From Neofusicoccum parvum (lineage: Eukaryota; Ascomycota; Dothideomycetes; Botryosphaeriales; Botryosphaeriaceae): a stretch of 64,000 nt of DNA. Below are positions 9,448 through 21,030 of this stretch, piece after piece. The notes under the pieces were generated by a model that had not been told where the DNA came from, ran no database searches, and worked only from the letters and a program-made list of their open reading frames with translations. Position numbers and translations under genes: made by a program. Position 1 is the first letter of the stretch; the number at the start of each line of letters is the position of its first letter. Location: the NCBI GenBank assembly GCA_020912385.1, contig CP087212.1, positions 2,418,001 through 2,482,000 of the forward strand, written 5' to 3'.

Positions 9448-12400
9448 CTAAGAATCAGCCTTCCCAATATCAATACCAAACCTCTTGCTCTCCCGGCCGT
9501 CTGCGCCGTGGGACCCCGAGTTCCACCAACCCAAGCTGAACACAAACCCATCCCAAACCCCCCTCTTCTCCAATTCCGAATCACTACACCACTGCGCACC
9601 CTTAGGCAAGAGATCGGGCCTAAGCATCTCCGCTTTGCCCGCCAGAAGACTTGCGCCCGCCGCAATCGGCGCTGGGTTCTTGGGCAACAGCCTTCGTGTA
9701 TCCATGAGCCCGAAGGACACGGCGATGCAGAGCGCAACGGCGACAAGCAAGCCATCGAGAATGCGCGTCGACACCGCGCTCTGCCTTAGCCGGTAGACGT
9801 TCGGATTGGTCAGTGTGCCATTGACGGTGGCGGGAGGAGCAAGAGGGGCACTGGTGTTGAGTGGAACGCGGAGGGCGAGATTCGCAGTCTGTGCGATGAT
9901 GGTGCGGTAGACGTGCGTCAGGCCAGCAGACAGCCGCCTGAAGCCGGCATCATCCATGTAGTCGGCAATGGGGAACTTGTTGGGATCGTCGGTGGTCCCG
10001 GCTTCGTAGATCACGGCCTGGAATCCGGGGTCGTAGAAGCTGGTCGTCGGGTCGGCGAAGTTGGCGGAGCCGAATATGGACGGGATGAGGGAGGACGGGT
10101 ACGAGCTTAGGCGATACATTGTGAGGGTGCGGTTGGAGAACAAGCGCGAGGTGCTTTCGTCGGAGGACGCTTCGAGGACGGCGAGAGACGAGGCATCCAA
10201 CGTTACGTTGACGTCAAGCTGGTTGATCTGGCTTCCACACACAAAGGCACGCCAATTGATCTCGCTTGTTCCGTATGCCCCGCAGTAGCCAGGGCCAACG
10301 GAACCGTTGTAGCCAAGGGAAAAGAAGCCAAAGGCATTCGAACCGGGGAGTGGCCACACCGTGTCTCCGCACCCGACATCGGTGAAGCCCGTAAAATCCT
10401 CTTTGTTCCAAATCATGTCTGAAAAGTTCGCGGGGTTCCCAGGGACAACAGTGCAACTGAGTTCAGCGCGGATAGCTGGTAGCGAGGTAGTAACGTTGCT
10501 TCCAATGAGCGCGCTGGAGTTGCCGAGAAGGTCCTCTGGTACCTGGAGCTCCAGCTGTGGCAGAGCAATGTCGTCGTAAGTCCAGAGCGGGAAAGTGAAA
10601 TTTTGAGTGAGAAGAAGACCGATGTTGAGGGAAGCTTGTTCAAAGGGAATAATGTCTTCGAAATCATCATCGATGAAGGATGAATTGAACTGATTCGTCG
10701 TGGTCAGAGACACGATCTGCTGGACGCCTGTTGGTTGTGCAGTATAGAGACCACTGACGGCGATGGTCAGCAACGGTGTCAAGAGCATCGCCAGGGCCAT
10801 AAAAAACACGGGCAGATGTCTGTTGGCTGCAGACTTCCATACAGATTGAATGGCGGTTTGGGACACGTAGTCCCGCAGAATATCACGGTGGGTGTTGGAT
10901 GCCCGGGTGCGCAAGAGGTAGTAGGGGAAAATGAAGACCGATGAGAACGCGATCATGCCAACCAAGGTCTGGGCGGTGAGCATGACTACCGCTGGCACAT
11001 AGACCCACGAGAATCGGACGTAGCCTTGTGAATCGACCTTGGCGAGGCCGTCATCTCTCTCCGATTTCCAGAAGAGAAGTTCAAGCACTACAACGAGCAC
11101 AAGAAGGAGCGCCACAACGAAGAGCTTGAAAGCAGGCAGCAGCGACAATGGTCGCCACCACTTCATCTCAGCGTGCATGTCGGCGCTTGGATGTCCTGGT
11201 TTCGAGTAAGAAATGCCGTCACATGACAGGAGTTCAACTGAGAAGTGAGGTCCTTTTCCGTTATTTGAGACGACACTGCGGCATTGCGTGCCTTGCAGCT
11301 GCTTTTTGATAATATCAAGTCCCGAAGACCCGTTCCTGGCCAGCCCGGCAAGAATTGAAGGGCTCTCGGAGAGGATCAACGCCATACCTCCAATTGAGGC
11401 AGGGTCGCGGCTTGTAACACAACGAGGCGCGTTGAAAAGCAGGATAACGGTCATGAGAACCAGTAAGACCAGAGCAGCTGCCATGAGGTAGAGCGACAGG
11501 CCTCGGACTCGGAGTCGCTGCTCTGATGAGTAGCATGTTCCAATGATCTCGGTGTCGGAAGGGGCTACGAGATTCTGCTTGGCCATCTGCGCGCTGACCA
11601 TGGCGAAGAGATCATTTGCAGCTGTCTCAAGCAGCTGAGCATCCCTGAAGTCGCTCGAAGGATATGCAGCATCCGCCCAGCTATCGAAGAACATGTAGAG
11701 CTGATACCAGGGCTTGTTGGCAACAGAGCTGTACGCGTAGGGATTTCCGAGAATCAATCCCGCAGCCTGCACAGAGGTGTGTAGGCCTTCGACGAGATCC
11801 CATGCCGGATACGGCTGAAAAGCTGCCCCCTGCGTGACCATCTTAGACGCATTGATGTTCAGGTTCCCATTCTGATCAGTCCGGACGAACGTGCTGGTGA
11901 TATTGTACTTCGGTTCGCAGACGACAGTCGTGGTTTCATTTGGTAGGATCTTGGCGCCGAGGTCATTCGCGGAAACGTTCTGGCTCATCCGGCCGTACAT
12001 GAAGACGAGACGATTGCGGTCATGTCCGTCCGTTGTAGTGTTGCATTCAACTCCGAAGGCATCCTCAAAGTCGCATTCCGTATAGCCCAGCTGCCAGCCA
12101 CACCCTTGCGAGTAGTCCAGTTGTCGAACATGGCATGTCGGTGAGTCGATGTCGATCTGTAGGAGCTTCGGTCAGCGGGTCGCCTCGTCAAATCAGGCAG
12201 AGAGGTGTACGTGGACATCTATTCCGTGGCATTGGCGGTCGGAACAGAAGGAATCGTAGCTTGTGACTGTGGCAGTCTCGCATGTGAGCCCAGCAGAGAA
12301 CGATCGAGCAAAGCCCTCGACTTTGACAGCATTCTGATCTGAGAGTCCTTATCAGCACGTGGAGGTGGCTTCTTTGCGTTTCCAAAGCGTACTTGAAAGA

Positions 12401-13225
12401 GAATGAGAAGCGTTCATCGTCTGAAAGGCTTGGTGCCTCGTGGTACCGGGCTCATACGGCAGGGTTCCATTCTCAATGGCGAGGGTCGACAGCACCGCAG
12501 TGCTTCCGATTGCGGCGGGGTTGAAGCCGCTGACGAAGTCATCCGAGGCAGTAAGTCTACAGTCGTGGTGGACGACTGGTGTGATCTGGAGCACAAGAAG
12601 ACCAGTTGACGCGACGGTAAGGAGCTTGATGAGTAGGGAGCTAATGGTTGCGACCGCGACTGGCCAGTGCGATGAACGGAACGATTGGAGAAGGATCTCG
12701 GGCAGAGAAGGTGTGATGTAGTCTAGCAAGAGAGTGGCCGAAGCGGGCGTCGGCTGTTTTTGAAGGACGTGCCAGGGCATTGCCTGCTTGGTGCGGTGCT
12801 CTACTTGGCCCCACAATGCCGCAACAATGGCCAGGACTGTCATGTTGTCAGAGCAGCGCGCAGGCACCGAGAGGAATATACGCACCCGCGGTTGGACCAT
12901 AGGTCCAGAGGTAGTGCTGGTTGCTTTTTGCCGCGGCCAAACCATCATTCTTTGCATCCGCTATAGCCAAGGCTACTATCGCCACGAGAAGGACGAGGTA
13001 GCACACGACAAACGCGGCGAGCGTTGTTGCCCGCAGGTAAAGTGGAGTCCATCCCGGCGCCCCGTCGTTTTCGATCTTGCTTCCATCGTGCGAGCTTCTA
13101 GAAGAGTCCGGTGCCGCGCTTGCCGTGGCGTGGGCGTCGTCCGTGTTGCGCTTCAGAGGGATGCCGTGCGTCGTGGATGGTCCTTCGTGGGGCATCAGTT
13201 GTTGCAGCTCGTGGTCGGCAGCCAT
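9448..13225 (-). CDS. DUF3433 multi-pass membrane protein
   Basis: Four exons: 13225..12886, 12836..12393, 12338..12211 and 12156..9448, 1,206 residues. The N-terminal cytosolic tail ends in APGWTPLYLRATTL before the first helix; the conserved YLWTYGPTAVLAIVAALWG is formed across the first splice. A long Cys- and N-glycosite-rich extracellular region follows (LTCETATVTS, QLDYSQGCGWQLGYTECDF). Then come LYLMAAALVLLVLMTVIL, a second MKWWRPLSLLPAF/VYVPAVVMLTAQTLVGM block, another glycosylated loop and a last helix. The duplicated membrane block with W-x-P-L motifs is the fungal DUF3433 architecture. The function is unknown. Intron lengths are 49-54 bp. It is divergent from the HET gene across 637 bp. 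Confidence 0.88.
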
Positions 13226-13862
13226 CTCGAGATTGGGACGAAGGCGCCGCGAGCGGACGGCGATTGCTTTATTTTAAGGTGAGGCGGTTGTGGCATAAGC
13301 CTCACGCCAAAGGATCCGTGGATCTTAGCGCTGACAGATCTGTGGGGGCCAGATCTATTGGATGCGTCCCAATTTCCGATATTTGGCGGCCTGGATCGGC
13401 CAGGCAGCGTGACCTGTGAGGGTTTGGCGGGTCCATCGTGGCTCACGGGGTCCCGTCGCGATGAACAGCGAGGCTGCCAAGGCAAAGCTGATTTCTGCAG
13501 CTCTCCCGGCAGACAGCAGACGGGCACCGCTCCCATCGAGATGTCACTCCAGTCCGGCGCATGGAAGCCATCGGTGCAGAGGTCGCATGCTGTTCTCATC
13601 GCCTGTGAGGCGTGTGGCTGCGACGTGGAGACGCGGAGACGCGACGGTGGTGGAGAGCGGCCGAGGGTGGCTGGTGGCGCGGGGCGCAGAGAAAACAGCC
13701 CGGGTGCTTGGCAGTTTCTGCTCCAAATCACCTACCTACCCGGAGCTTTCGGGAGCCATCCTGCTTCCTTCTCCTGCTCTGAAGCCACCTGCGCTGCATC
13801 GTCGCATCACCTCGGCGATGCATCCAGACGCACCAAGAGCTCCAGAGCCACTGTCGTGACAC
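13226..13862. promoter_or_regulatory. Divergent promoter region, DUF3433 / HET
   Basis: 637 bp between two divergently transcribed start codons, so it should contain both promoters. No TATA box or known operator stands out. Confidence 0.4.
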
Positions 13863-16046
13863 GTGGCCCTCCCGCCTTCCCACATGGCGTTCCACACCCG
13901 CCGCAAGTTCCCCAGGCGGCCTGCTGCTGAGTTCCTCTTCCCCGACCTCCAGCTCCAAGATGACGTGCGGCCGGGCGAGCACCATGAAGCCGCTGGCTCC
14001 CACCCGCCGACGCAAATTGTGGATAACCCAGGTTTGCGCGCCGGACTCTTGCCCTCGTTCCCCGATATACCCGAGGCCACAGTGGGCGACTCCTCTCCGT
14101 GCCGCGATTCAACCTGGCTCATGACCCCTGCTGTCAATCATCATTCCGGCTGGAGCGCCATCGCTACCCCACGATACCAGCGCGTCCACGTGTGGCCCGG
14201 GATGCACAACGCTACAGCAGATGACCACAGATCAAATGCCTTGCCCGCAAACCCGGCACAGCTCTTCTCCACCCTTTGCATTTCCGATGCACCGTCCCAG
14301 GGCTTGGGAAGTGACCGGGACGGATTGGACGTGGATCCCATTTACGGCTCTCCCTTGACCGACACCCACAAAGACTTCCCCAGCACCCGCTTCCTCTATG
14401 TGCATCCAGGACAGGCTGGCGATCCCATACGCTGCTCGCTGAAGACCGGGCTTGTCGACGGTAACACCGTCTACAAAGCGCTTTCGTATCACTGGGCCGG
14501 TCAAGACGCGGATGATCCCATCTTTATCGGTGCCAGTGCCATGTTTATTGGGGAGACCCTGAAAGCCTTTCTCTCTGCCGTTCGGCACGAACAAGATGAC
14601 TGCATTCTGTGGATTGATGCGCTCTGTATCAACCAGGCAAATGACCAAGAAAAGGCCTACCAGGTGGCCGCGATGAGCAAAATCTACCGCTCTGCAGAGT
14701 CCGTCATCGTATGGCTTGGAGAGGCGAGCCCAGACAGCCGGCTGGCATTCGACTTGCTCGAGCGTCTTGCAGATCTTTGGCCTAAACGACAGCCCGCCCC
14801 GGAGCCCACCTCGTACCCGGATCTCAGCTCGAGCATTGCGAGAATGAAGCCGCCGTCGAATGGAGAGTGGGCTGCGCTTGGAAATCTCTGGGCCCGACCG
14901 TACTGGACTAGAGTATGGGTGGTCCAGGAACTGAGCCTTGCGAGCATGTCGTCAGTGTTCATGTGCGGGCCCGACGTCCTGAGCCTGCCCACAGTGGCCA
15001 TGGCCGAGGCTGCGATCTACCAATGTCGTACGGATCTGCCCCGTTCCGCCATCCATGACGCAGTTCTTTACGTCCCCGACCTGCTATGGCTCTCCCGAGA
15101 GGCTCGTGCAAAGTGCTTCCGTATGGACTTGCAGGAAATCCTGGAGCTCACCGTGCTCTTCTCAGCAAGCGAACCCCGCGACAGGATCTTTGCATTGCTC
15201 GGAATTGCAGATGCTGAGTCGGACGCTCGCACACTTGAGCCCAGATATTCCCGCGGGTACTCTTTGGCTCTCGCATGTGTGGATGTTTGTCGGTTTCTGC
15301 TCGAATCTTGCCAGTCTCTTGACTTTCTCTGCCGACACCGCTTGACATTTCCGGAACATCAGACTTCGTGGATTCCGGATTACTCTTGCATCGGCAACGG
15401 ACCACCTGGACCGTATACGCACGCCAGCACCTACAATGCAGATGGAGGATTGGAGGCGCGGGCGTCAATCTCGGAAGATGGGAGAACGCTGCAGGCAGAC
15501 GGCTTCATCGTCGACACCGTCAGGACAGTTCAGGGACCTTTTGTCTCCATCTCGTCTGCAGATCTGTACGACGTACTTGTCAGCATTGAAACGGCAATCT
15601 CAACTCGTCTCGATAGCGGATCATTTCCAGGCCCAATGCCAAACAGCCCCTGCCCTACTGGGACAAAGCAAGAACGCGTCACGGAGCTCATGTCGAAAGC
15701 GTTCGGCTTTCAGGGCACTGACCGTGAGGAGTGGCGGCAAGAGTACTTGCAATACATGAAATCACATTGCTCACGGAGGAAACCTCGGTCCAAGAGGCCA
15801 TCGATCTTCATTCAACGGACAACAACGTCACTCAAGAACTGCTGTTTCTTCTCCACCGAGAAGGGGCAGTTCGGCATCGGCGCGGCAGGGACCAGAGCAG
15901 GTGATTTGACGTGCATTCTTTATGGTAGTAGTATGTGCCAGGTTCTGCGGAGGGGCGAGTTCTACACGCATGTCGGCCCAGCGATTGTTGCGGGGATCAT
16001 GGACGGTGAACTCAGCCAACGAGGCCGGACCTTCGTCATCATTTGA
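13863..16046 (+). CDS. HET (heterokaryon incompatibility) domain protein
   Basis: Single-exon frame of 727 residues. After about 170 variable residues comes FLYVHPGQAGDPIRCSL. The HET signature follows: YKALSYHWAG (about residue 203), LWIDALCINQ (about 248), QVAAMSKIYRSAESVIVWLG (about 268) and WARPYWTRVWVVQEL (about 345). HET domains trigger non-self recognition and cell death when incompatible hyphae fuse. The C-terminal part shows RFFVTE-like CCFFSTEKGQFGIG and ends GELSQRGRTFVII, usual for stand-alone HET proteins with a C-terminal sensing region. A second ATG seven codons in (13884) is equally possible as start. No NACHT or repeat domain is attached, so its partner, if any, is elsewhere. 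Confidence 0.92.
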   Translation: MALPPSHMAFHTRRKFPRRPAAEFLFPDLQLQDDVRPGEHHEAAGSHPPTQIVDNPGLRAGLLPSFPDIPEATVGDSSPCRDSTWLMTPAVNHHSGWSAIATPRYQRVHVWPGMHNATADDHRSNALPANPAQLFSTLCISDAPSQGLGSDRDGLDVDPIYGSPLTDTHKDFPSTRFLYVHPGQAGDPIRCSLKTGLVDGNTVYKALSYHWAGQDADDPIFIGASAMFIGETLKAFLSAVRHEQDDCILWIDALCINQANDQEKAYQVAAMSKIYRSAESVIVWLGEASPDSRLAFDLLERLADLWPKRQPAPEPTSYPDLSSSIARMKPPSNGEWAALGNLWARPYWTRVWVVQELSLASMSSVFMCGPDVLSLPTVAMAEAAIYQCRTDLPRSAIHDAVLYVPDLLWLSREARAKCFRMDLQEILELTVLFSASEPRDRIFALLGIADAESDARTLEPRYSRGYSLALACVDVCRFLLESCQSLDFLCRHRLTFPEHQTSWIPDYSCIGNGPPGPYTHASTYNADGGLEARASISEDGRTLQADGFIVDTVRTVQGPFVSISSADLYDVLVSIETAISTRLDSGSFPGPMPNSPCPTGTKQERVTELMSKAFGFQGTDREEWRQEYLQYMKSHCSRRKPRSKRPSIFIQRTTTSLKNCCFFSTEKGQFGIGAAGTRAGDLTCILYGSSMCQVLRRGEFYTHVGPAIVAGIMDGELSQRGRTFVII

Positions 16047-17510
16047 TATTCTAGGTGTGGTCAGCCCTCCTTATATTGGCAGTGCCGTCCTCGCTGCGGT
16101 CGAAAAGGGACTTTCCCCGGCGGGGTTCGCCGTCGTACGAGATGATGCCGCAAGACGCCGAGGTTGCCAACACACGCACTGCAGAATCGCAGATACCTTG
16201 CGCACAACGATCATATTTTACTTCGAAAAGTGGACCAGCAATTCGTCCACCAATAGTGATCTCACCGGGGAAATTGCAGTCCCAGCTTCCCACCATGGAG
16301 AGAGCCCAGGGCTGCTCCCCGTTCTCATAATGGAATGTGCGGACAGACTCCTTTTGGTCTCTCGCTCCCACAACTGCTCGTATGCTGGAGCAGCTGCAGG
16401 AGGTCAGGTGGCCATGAATAAGTAGTGTCTCTTTGCAAAAAGCTGTTGCTGTTTGATTCAGTGCGCACAGTGGGTGTCAGAGTTTGCGGTATTCTCCAAT
16501 AGAGCCTCGACGCCCTATGCTACTGTTATAATCCGGTCAACCGCTTCCCGAGTTGCTTTATGTCCAAAAAGAGGCCTCTCCGCGCCGCCGAAACATTCTC
16601 ACGTATCTTGAAAACATATTTCTTCTTGTCGCAGTTTGGTTTCCTGCTTCGTAAACGCGGCTCGGCGGTTCGTCTGTACCGAGGTCGGTCGGCAGTTCAC
16701 CATCATGACGTCTGTGCCTTAGATTGGCTGTTTTCTTATTGCGCCACAGTGACACTGGCCAATGCGTGCCGTTGTGTACCGGAGCTGTGTCTGTGCTTTG
16801 CCAGATAGAGAGCAAATGAATTGGCCCACTTCTTTGGAGAAGCGCAAGTTGCCGAGGAGTGTGAAATGATATCGAGCACGGTTCCCGCCAACACTGTACT
16901 TGATAGCTTAGCTCTTTCTAGTAGCATATAACCTTGTCTCAGCCTTAAGTCTAGTAAAGCTTATTTTGATACAGCAGACTCGAAACTGCCGAAGACGGAT
17001 ACGAAAAAAAAACGAAACAACTATGGGAAACCGTTGTGATGACCAGACTTAAAGTTCAAAATCTAGAACAATAGAACGTGCTGCGCGACTTGACACTCTA
17101 TAGAAGAACTTTAAATGGACTTGTAAACTAGCCCTATCCTAGTGGCGTTGGGCTGTTTGAATTGTGAGAAAATGCTCCCCGGCAGAGCTCACTTGGACTT
17201 AAATCACTGGTTGATACCACAGACGACTAGACGAAAGGGCCGATGGCGGACCTGAATCACTACAACAGCTGTGGCGTGTCCGAGGCATGAGCGCGATAGG
17301 ATAAGTCTGTGCCCGTGCGTTGTAGTCCGTAAGGCCACCCACCCTCTGTTCGGTAACACTGAAACACCCGAAAGAGGAGAAAGTGCAATGGACGCTTCAT
17401 CGCTCCGCCTCGGATGTTTCGCCTGTTGGTGGGCACTGATTTTCTGTTTGTAACCAGCACTCGATCGTGTAGAACCTCGGGAGGCAACAACGCGGATTTG
17501 CGCTTGCGTG
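16047..17510. other. Intergenic, no gene seen
   Basis: About 1.46 kb. A minus-strand frame at 16051-16371 has four cysteines but only a GTG start and no signal peptide or upstream exon, so it is not called. The part after 16900 is AT-rich. The cutinase promoter lies at the right end. Confidence 0.4.
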
Positions 17511-17517
17511 TATAAAA
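17511..17517 (+). promoter_or_regulatory. TATA box of the cutinase gene
   Basis: TATAAAA, 81 bp upstream of the cutinase ATG, the usual spacing for a strongly inducible fungal gene. A pyrimidine-rich leader (CTATCTCATCC, TTTACTGTTCTAC) follows before the start codon. Confidence 0.7.
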
Positions 17518-17597
17518 GAGGAGACGAATCCTTCACATATCTATCTCATCCGCACTCATCACCAGCTCTTTACTGTTCTACACGATCGCTTTCAACC

Positions 17598-18280
17598 ATG
17601 CTTCATTCCAAGTCTCTCGCTTCTTTCGCCTTGCTGGCCTTGGCTTCTGCTTCTCCCCTTCCTTCGGACAACGAGTCTGGTCTGGTCAGCCGTCAGCTTG
17701 GCGGAGGCTGCAAGGCCGTCACGGTCATCTTTGCCCGTGGAACTACCGAATTGGGCTCTCTTGGGAGCGTCGCGGGACCTCCGTTCCAGATGGCCTTGTC
17801 GGCCAAAATGCCCGGACAGGTGGACTTCCAGGGTGTTCCAGCACCTGCCTATCCTGCAGATGTTCCGGGATATCTGGCAGGCGGTTCTGCCACTGGAGCT
17901 GCCAAAATGGCCGAGATGGTCAAACAGGTCGCGAGCAGCTGCCCGCAGACCAAGATCATCATGTCGGGCTACAGGTGGGTTGCCGAGCTCCACGAATCAT
18001 TGTTCATTGCTAACAAAGTCAAAACAGCCAAGGAGGGCAGCTTGTCCATAAGGCTGGAGAGCAGATTGGCGAAGCTGCCTCCAGGGTGGCAGGTGCTGTC
18101 ATCTTCGGTGACCCTGACAACCCGAAGCCTGTTGCCAACGTCCAGAACCTGAAGGTGTTTTGTGCCGCTGGAGATTTGATTTGTGCCGGTCAGCCGGTGA
18201 TTCTGGCACCGCACTTGAGCTACGGCGCCAACGCAGGAGCCGCAGCGGACTTTGTCGCCAGTGTTACTGGAGGCCAGTAA
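17598..18280 (+). CDS. Cutinase (CE5), secreted
   Basis: Two exons, 17598..17974 and 18028..18280, 209 residues. MLHSKSLASFALLALASASP is a signal peptide. Mature protein features are KAVTVIFARGTTE (oxyanion-hole strand), the nucleophile motif GYSQGG created exactly at the splice (AG|C codon for the catalytic Ser), VFCAAGDLICAG carrying the Asp and its disulfide, and APHLSYG with the catalytic His. These are the complete Ser-Asp-His triad of cutinases, which hydrolyse cutin polyester and related esters outside the cell. Length is normal (200-230). The single intron (GTGGGT..CAG, 53 bp, GCTAAC branch) sits in the active-site codon. A TATA box 81 bp upstream suggests regulated, high expression. 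All key residues are present. Confidence 0.95.
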
Positions 18281-19038
18281 GGTCAAATACATATCTGTGT
18301 GGGTCAAATGGGGGTTCCTCTTCTTGTATATCCGGTCAATTTTTGAAATAGATTTGGTGGAACCTTTTCCCTGAGCTACAATATCTTGCTATTAGCCCTC
18401 CAAGGTGGAGATATGTGATGTCAGTGATGTCTTCCGGGAGTGTCACAAGCTAATCAACAGCGATAAAGAGTATTGTGGTCAACTTGCTCTCATTAGAAAA
18501 CGAGATTGATTGCTGAGTACTGCAGATGTAGGTCTACACACACCGTTTTCTTGATTTAAACTTCTTGTCTACGAAACCATCGCCTATCGCTAATCTACTC
18601 GTTTCTAGCATAATCTGAACAACGAAATCCTTGTCTTACGACCGTGGTCATGGAAAATGCTCGAATTGGTCCTAATTGAGACCCAGAATGCCAGGTGCTA
18701 CGATATCACTGCGGTGTTTTTATGTACTTTGGATATGTACTCGCTAAGAAATATCTCCAACAGAGCGTTCCAATTGGCGACAATATTCGCTCTTTGGAAA
18801 GGGCTCACTGCTACTTGACTTAACACTCGTAGCCAAACAGATACTTCCAGCGAACATCTCATACGATTGTTATAATATGCTACCTTTAAGAATCGGAAGA
18901 TTTGTATTTACAGAATATGAAACGGCTTCAAGCGTTTCACTAAGACACACTGAATTCAAGTTTCAGTGCACAGCCTCATCAATGTCAACATCGCACGTAA
19001 TCTCGTCACACGAACGACCACAGAAACCTCAAGCGCTG
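18281..19038. other. AT-rich intergenic stretch
   Basis: About 760 bp between the 3' ends of the cutinase and the FAD oxidase genes (tail to tail). No gene or repeat recognised. Confidence 0.4.
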
Positions 19039-21030
19039 TTAAATTGCAAATCCGCCTGCAAGCCCCATCACCGCATCCGGGTCTACAGCGCTGCGGATTG
19101 TCTTTAGACGTGCTGCGTTCGTCTCTCCGTAGAGTTCCTCGGCCGTCGTATTAGTGATGGCGTAGTTGGGATAAGCCGTGAAATCGTCCGGATAGATGCC
19201 TTCCTGGATAGCTACGTTCTTTAAGTTCTGGACGGACGTGCGCATCGCGTCGTACCAGAACTCATCATCCGAGGGCAAGAGCCAAGCAAAGTAAAGATTG
19301 AGCTACGATGGTAGTGTTCAGCATTGAAGGCGGGAATATGACTTGGTGGGGAACTCACGGGCAACGGGGAGCCGCCGTGCGGGAACGCGCTATCGGTAGC
19401 CTTCTCGCCATAGGTCTTCAGGAACGGTTCGACATCATAGCTGATGCTGGTCCCGCTATGCTGTGCCATGACCTTCCCAAGGGTCTGTACCAAGTCAGTT
19501 GTCTACTGAATAGGACAGTCGAACTGGTAAGACACTCACATCAGTCTCATTCTTGACGGCCTCCAAGAACGCCGGCGTTAACTTCGAAGTCGACAACGTA
19601 TGGAACGTGCCTCGCGCGTTCACGATGATATTCGAAGGGAACCCTTGGACAAACTCGGAGAACGTCTGACTCTTAACGGTGCTGAGGGTAGCGGTAAGGT
19701 TATCGAAAGTAGAGAAGCTCGCTGGCTCCTCTGGTCCGTCGTAGAAGAATATAACCAGCGCGGTGGTCCCTGTTGATGCGCCCTGTAGTGTGGTGATGAT
19801 TTGGGCTTTAGGGTCTGTGTTGTCGGCGTCGAAAGTCGCCGTCGCGTTGAGTACTGCATCGATCTGGTCCGTACCGTAGAGTTTAATGCCACCCTGGACG
19901 TTGATAAGTCTATGCAGTACTAGCAGTTATTGGAGAGCTTACATAGACCTGATCAGGCTGCTCGTGGGTAAGGTATTCAGCTGACGTGACAACGCCGAAT
20001 CGGTTCAGACCTCCCTTCAGGGCAAAGAAGTGATCTGGCTGGGAGGAGTCGATGCGGCTTATAGTTCCGTTCTGAATGCAGAGTGTCAGTAGCCAGCTCC
20101 AAATAAAGGAAGATGAGGTTTACCGGCAGAACAACCGTGAAACTTTTCACCGTGTCGCATGTCAAGCCTGCGTGGCTGTAAGTATGCTTTTGCATATTGA
20201 AAACAATCTGACGGAATGCGAGTGCGACAAACCATGCTGGTTGGTTTTCCTGGAAGAGCGACTAAATCAGTACCTGAAAAGCAATGATAAACGAATTAAA
20301 AGGGCGGGCATACCAGGAATAACCCCCACCGAGCGTGAATCCACCGACACCAGGCCCGACCGTTCGACCTCCGACAACGTTATACCCAGAGCCATCCAGC
20401 TTCTGGTAAACTTCTGACCAGGTCTGCGTATAACTGGTGGTCAGAGCTACTCGGCTTTGTAGTCCAGCGATCACGACTTACCATTCCCATGCCAATCTCG
20501 ACGGATGACTTGTCGGCTGACAGCGCGACCTGGTCCATCCGCGATAGTGAAATGTGAACGCCAGTAGTGCTTGAAAACCCGGGATTTGAGGCGTGCCCTC
20601 CCGACTTCACTGCAAATGGCGTACGAGAGGCGCTAATGATTCGCATCTATTGCCTCCGCATCAGTACACGGATTGGCTATGACAAGAGACGTCCAGGCGG
20701 TAATGGCAGAGATGAAGCTGGGATCTTACTGCTGTCGCCACATCCTCGGCCGATCCGGGCTCAAAGACGCAGGCCGGAGTCTGGCTTGACGACAGGTACC
20801 AATGGTGGATATCTGGCAGAAAGTTTAGGTGCACTACGTAGCGTTAGCTGCAGCATAGCCATCTGTTGTCATCTCCAAAACGCACAGGCATAGAGAACAG
20901 CACTGGCACTAGAAATCTGGTCACTGATCTGTTGGCAGGTCTGCTCAGCGTCTCCCTGGGCCGCACAAGAGAAAGGGCGGGCCAGCAGAACCAGCAACAC
21001 GGCTGGGAATGAAAATTTCAAGTGAACCAT
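19039..21030 (-). CDS. Secreted FAD-linked oxidase (FAD_binding_4)
   Basis: Ten exons: 21030..20886, 20812..20730, 20646..20482, 20423..20314, 20249..20233, 20167..20124, 20071..19943, 19893..19540, 19484..19359 and 19302..19039; 478 residues. The start MVHLKFSFPAVLLVLLARPF is a signal peptide. RTPFAVKSGGHASNPGFSST is the FAD pyrophosphate loop with the His that often carries covalent FAD; YNVVGGRTVGPGVGGFTLGG is the second FAD-binding motif, followed by LTCDTVKSFTVVLP. The fold is the PCMH/vanillyl-alcohol-oxidase type (berberine-bridge-like, 6-hydroxynicotine oxidase group). Substrate is unknown; such enzymes oxidise sugars, alcohols or secondary metabolites. Exon 5 is only 17 nt. All splice phases agree, so the gene looks intact. 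The short C-terminus ends AVMGLAGGFAI, usual for this subgroup. Confidence 0.9.

Noticed and set aside
16051..16371. 106-codon minus-strand frame with several cysteines
   Set aside because: No ATG near the start, no signal peptide and an upstream stop; no homologous pattern recognised.
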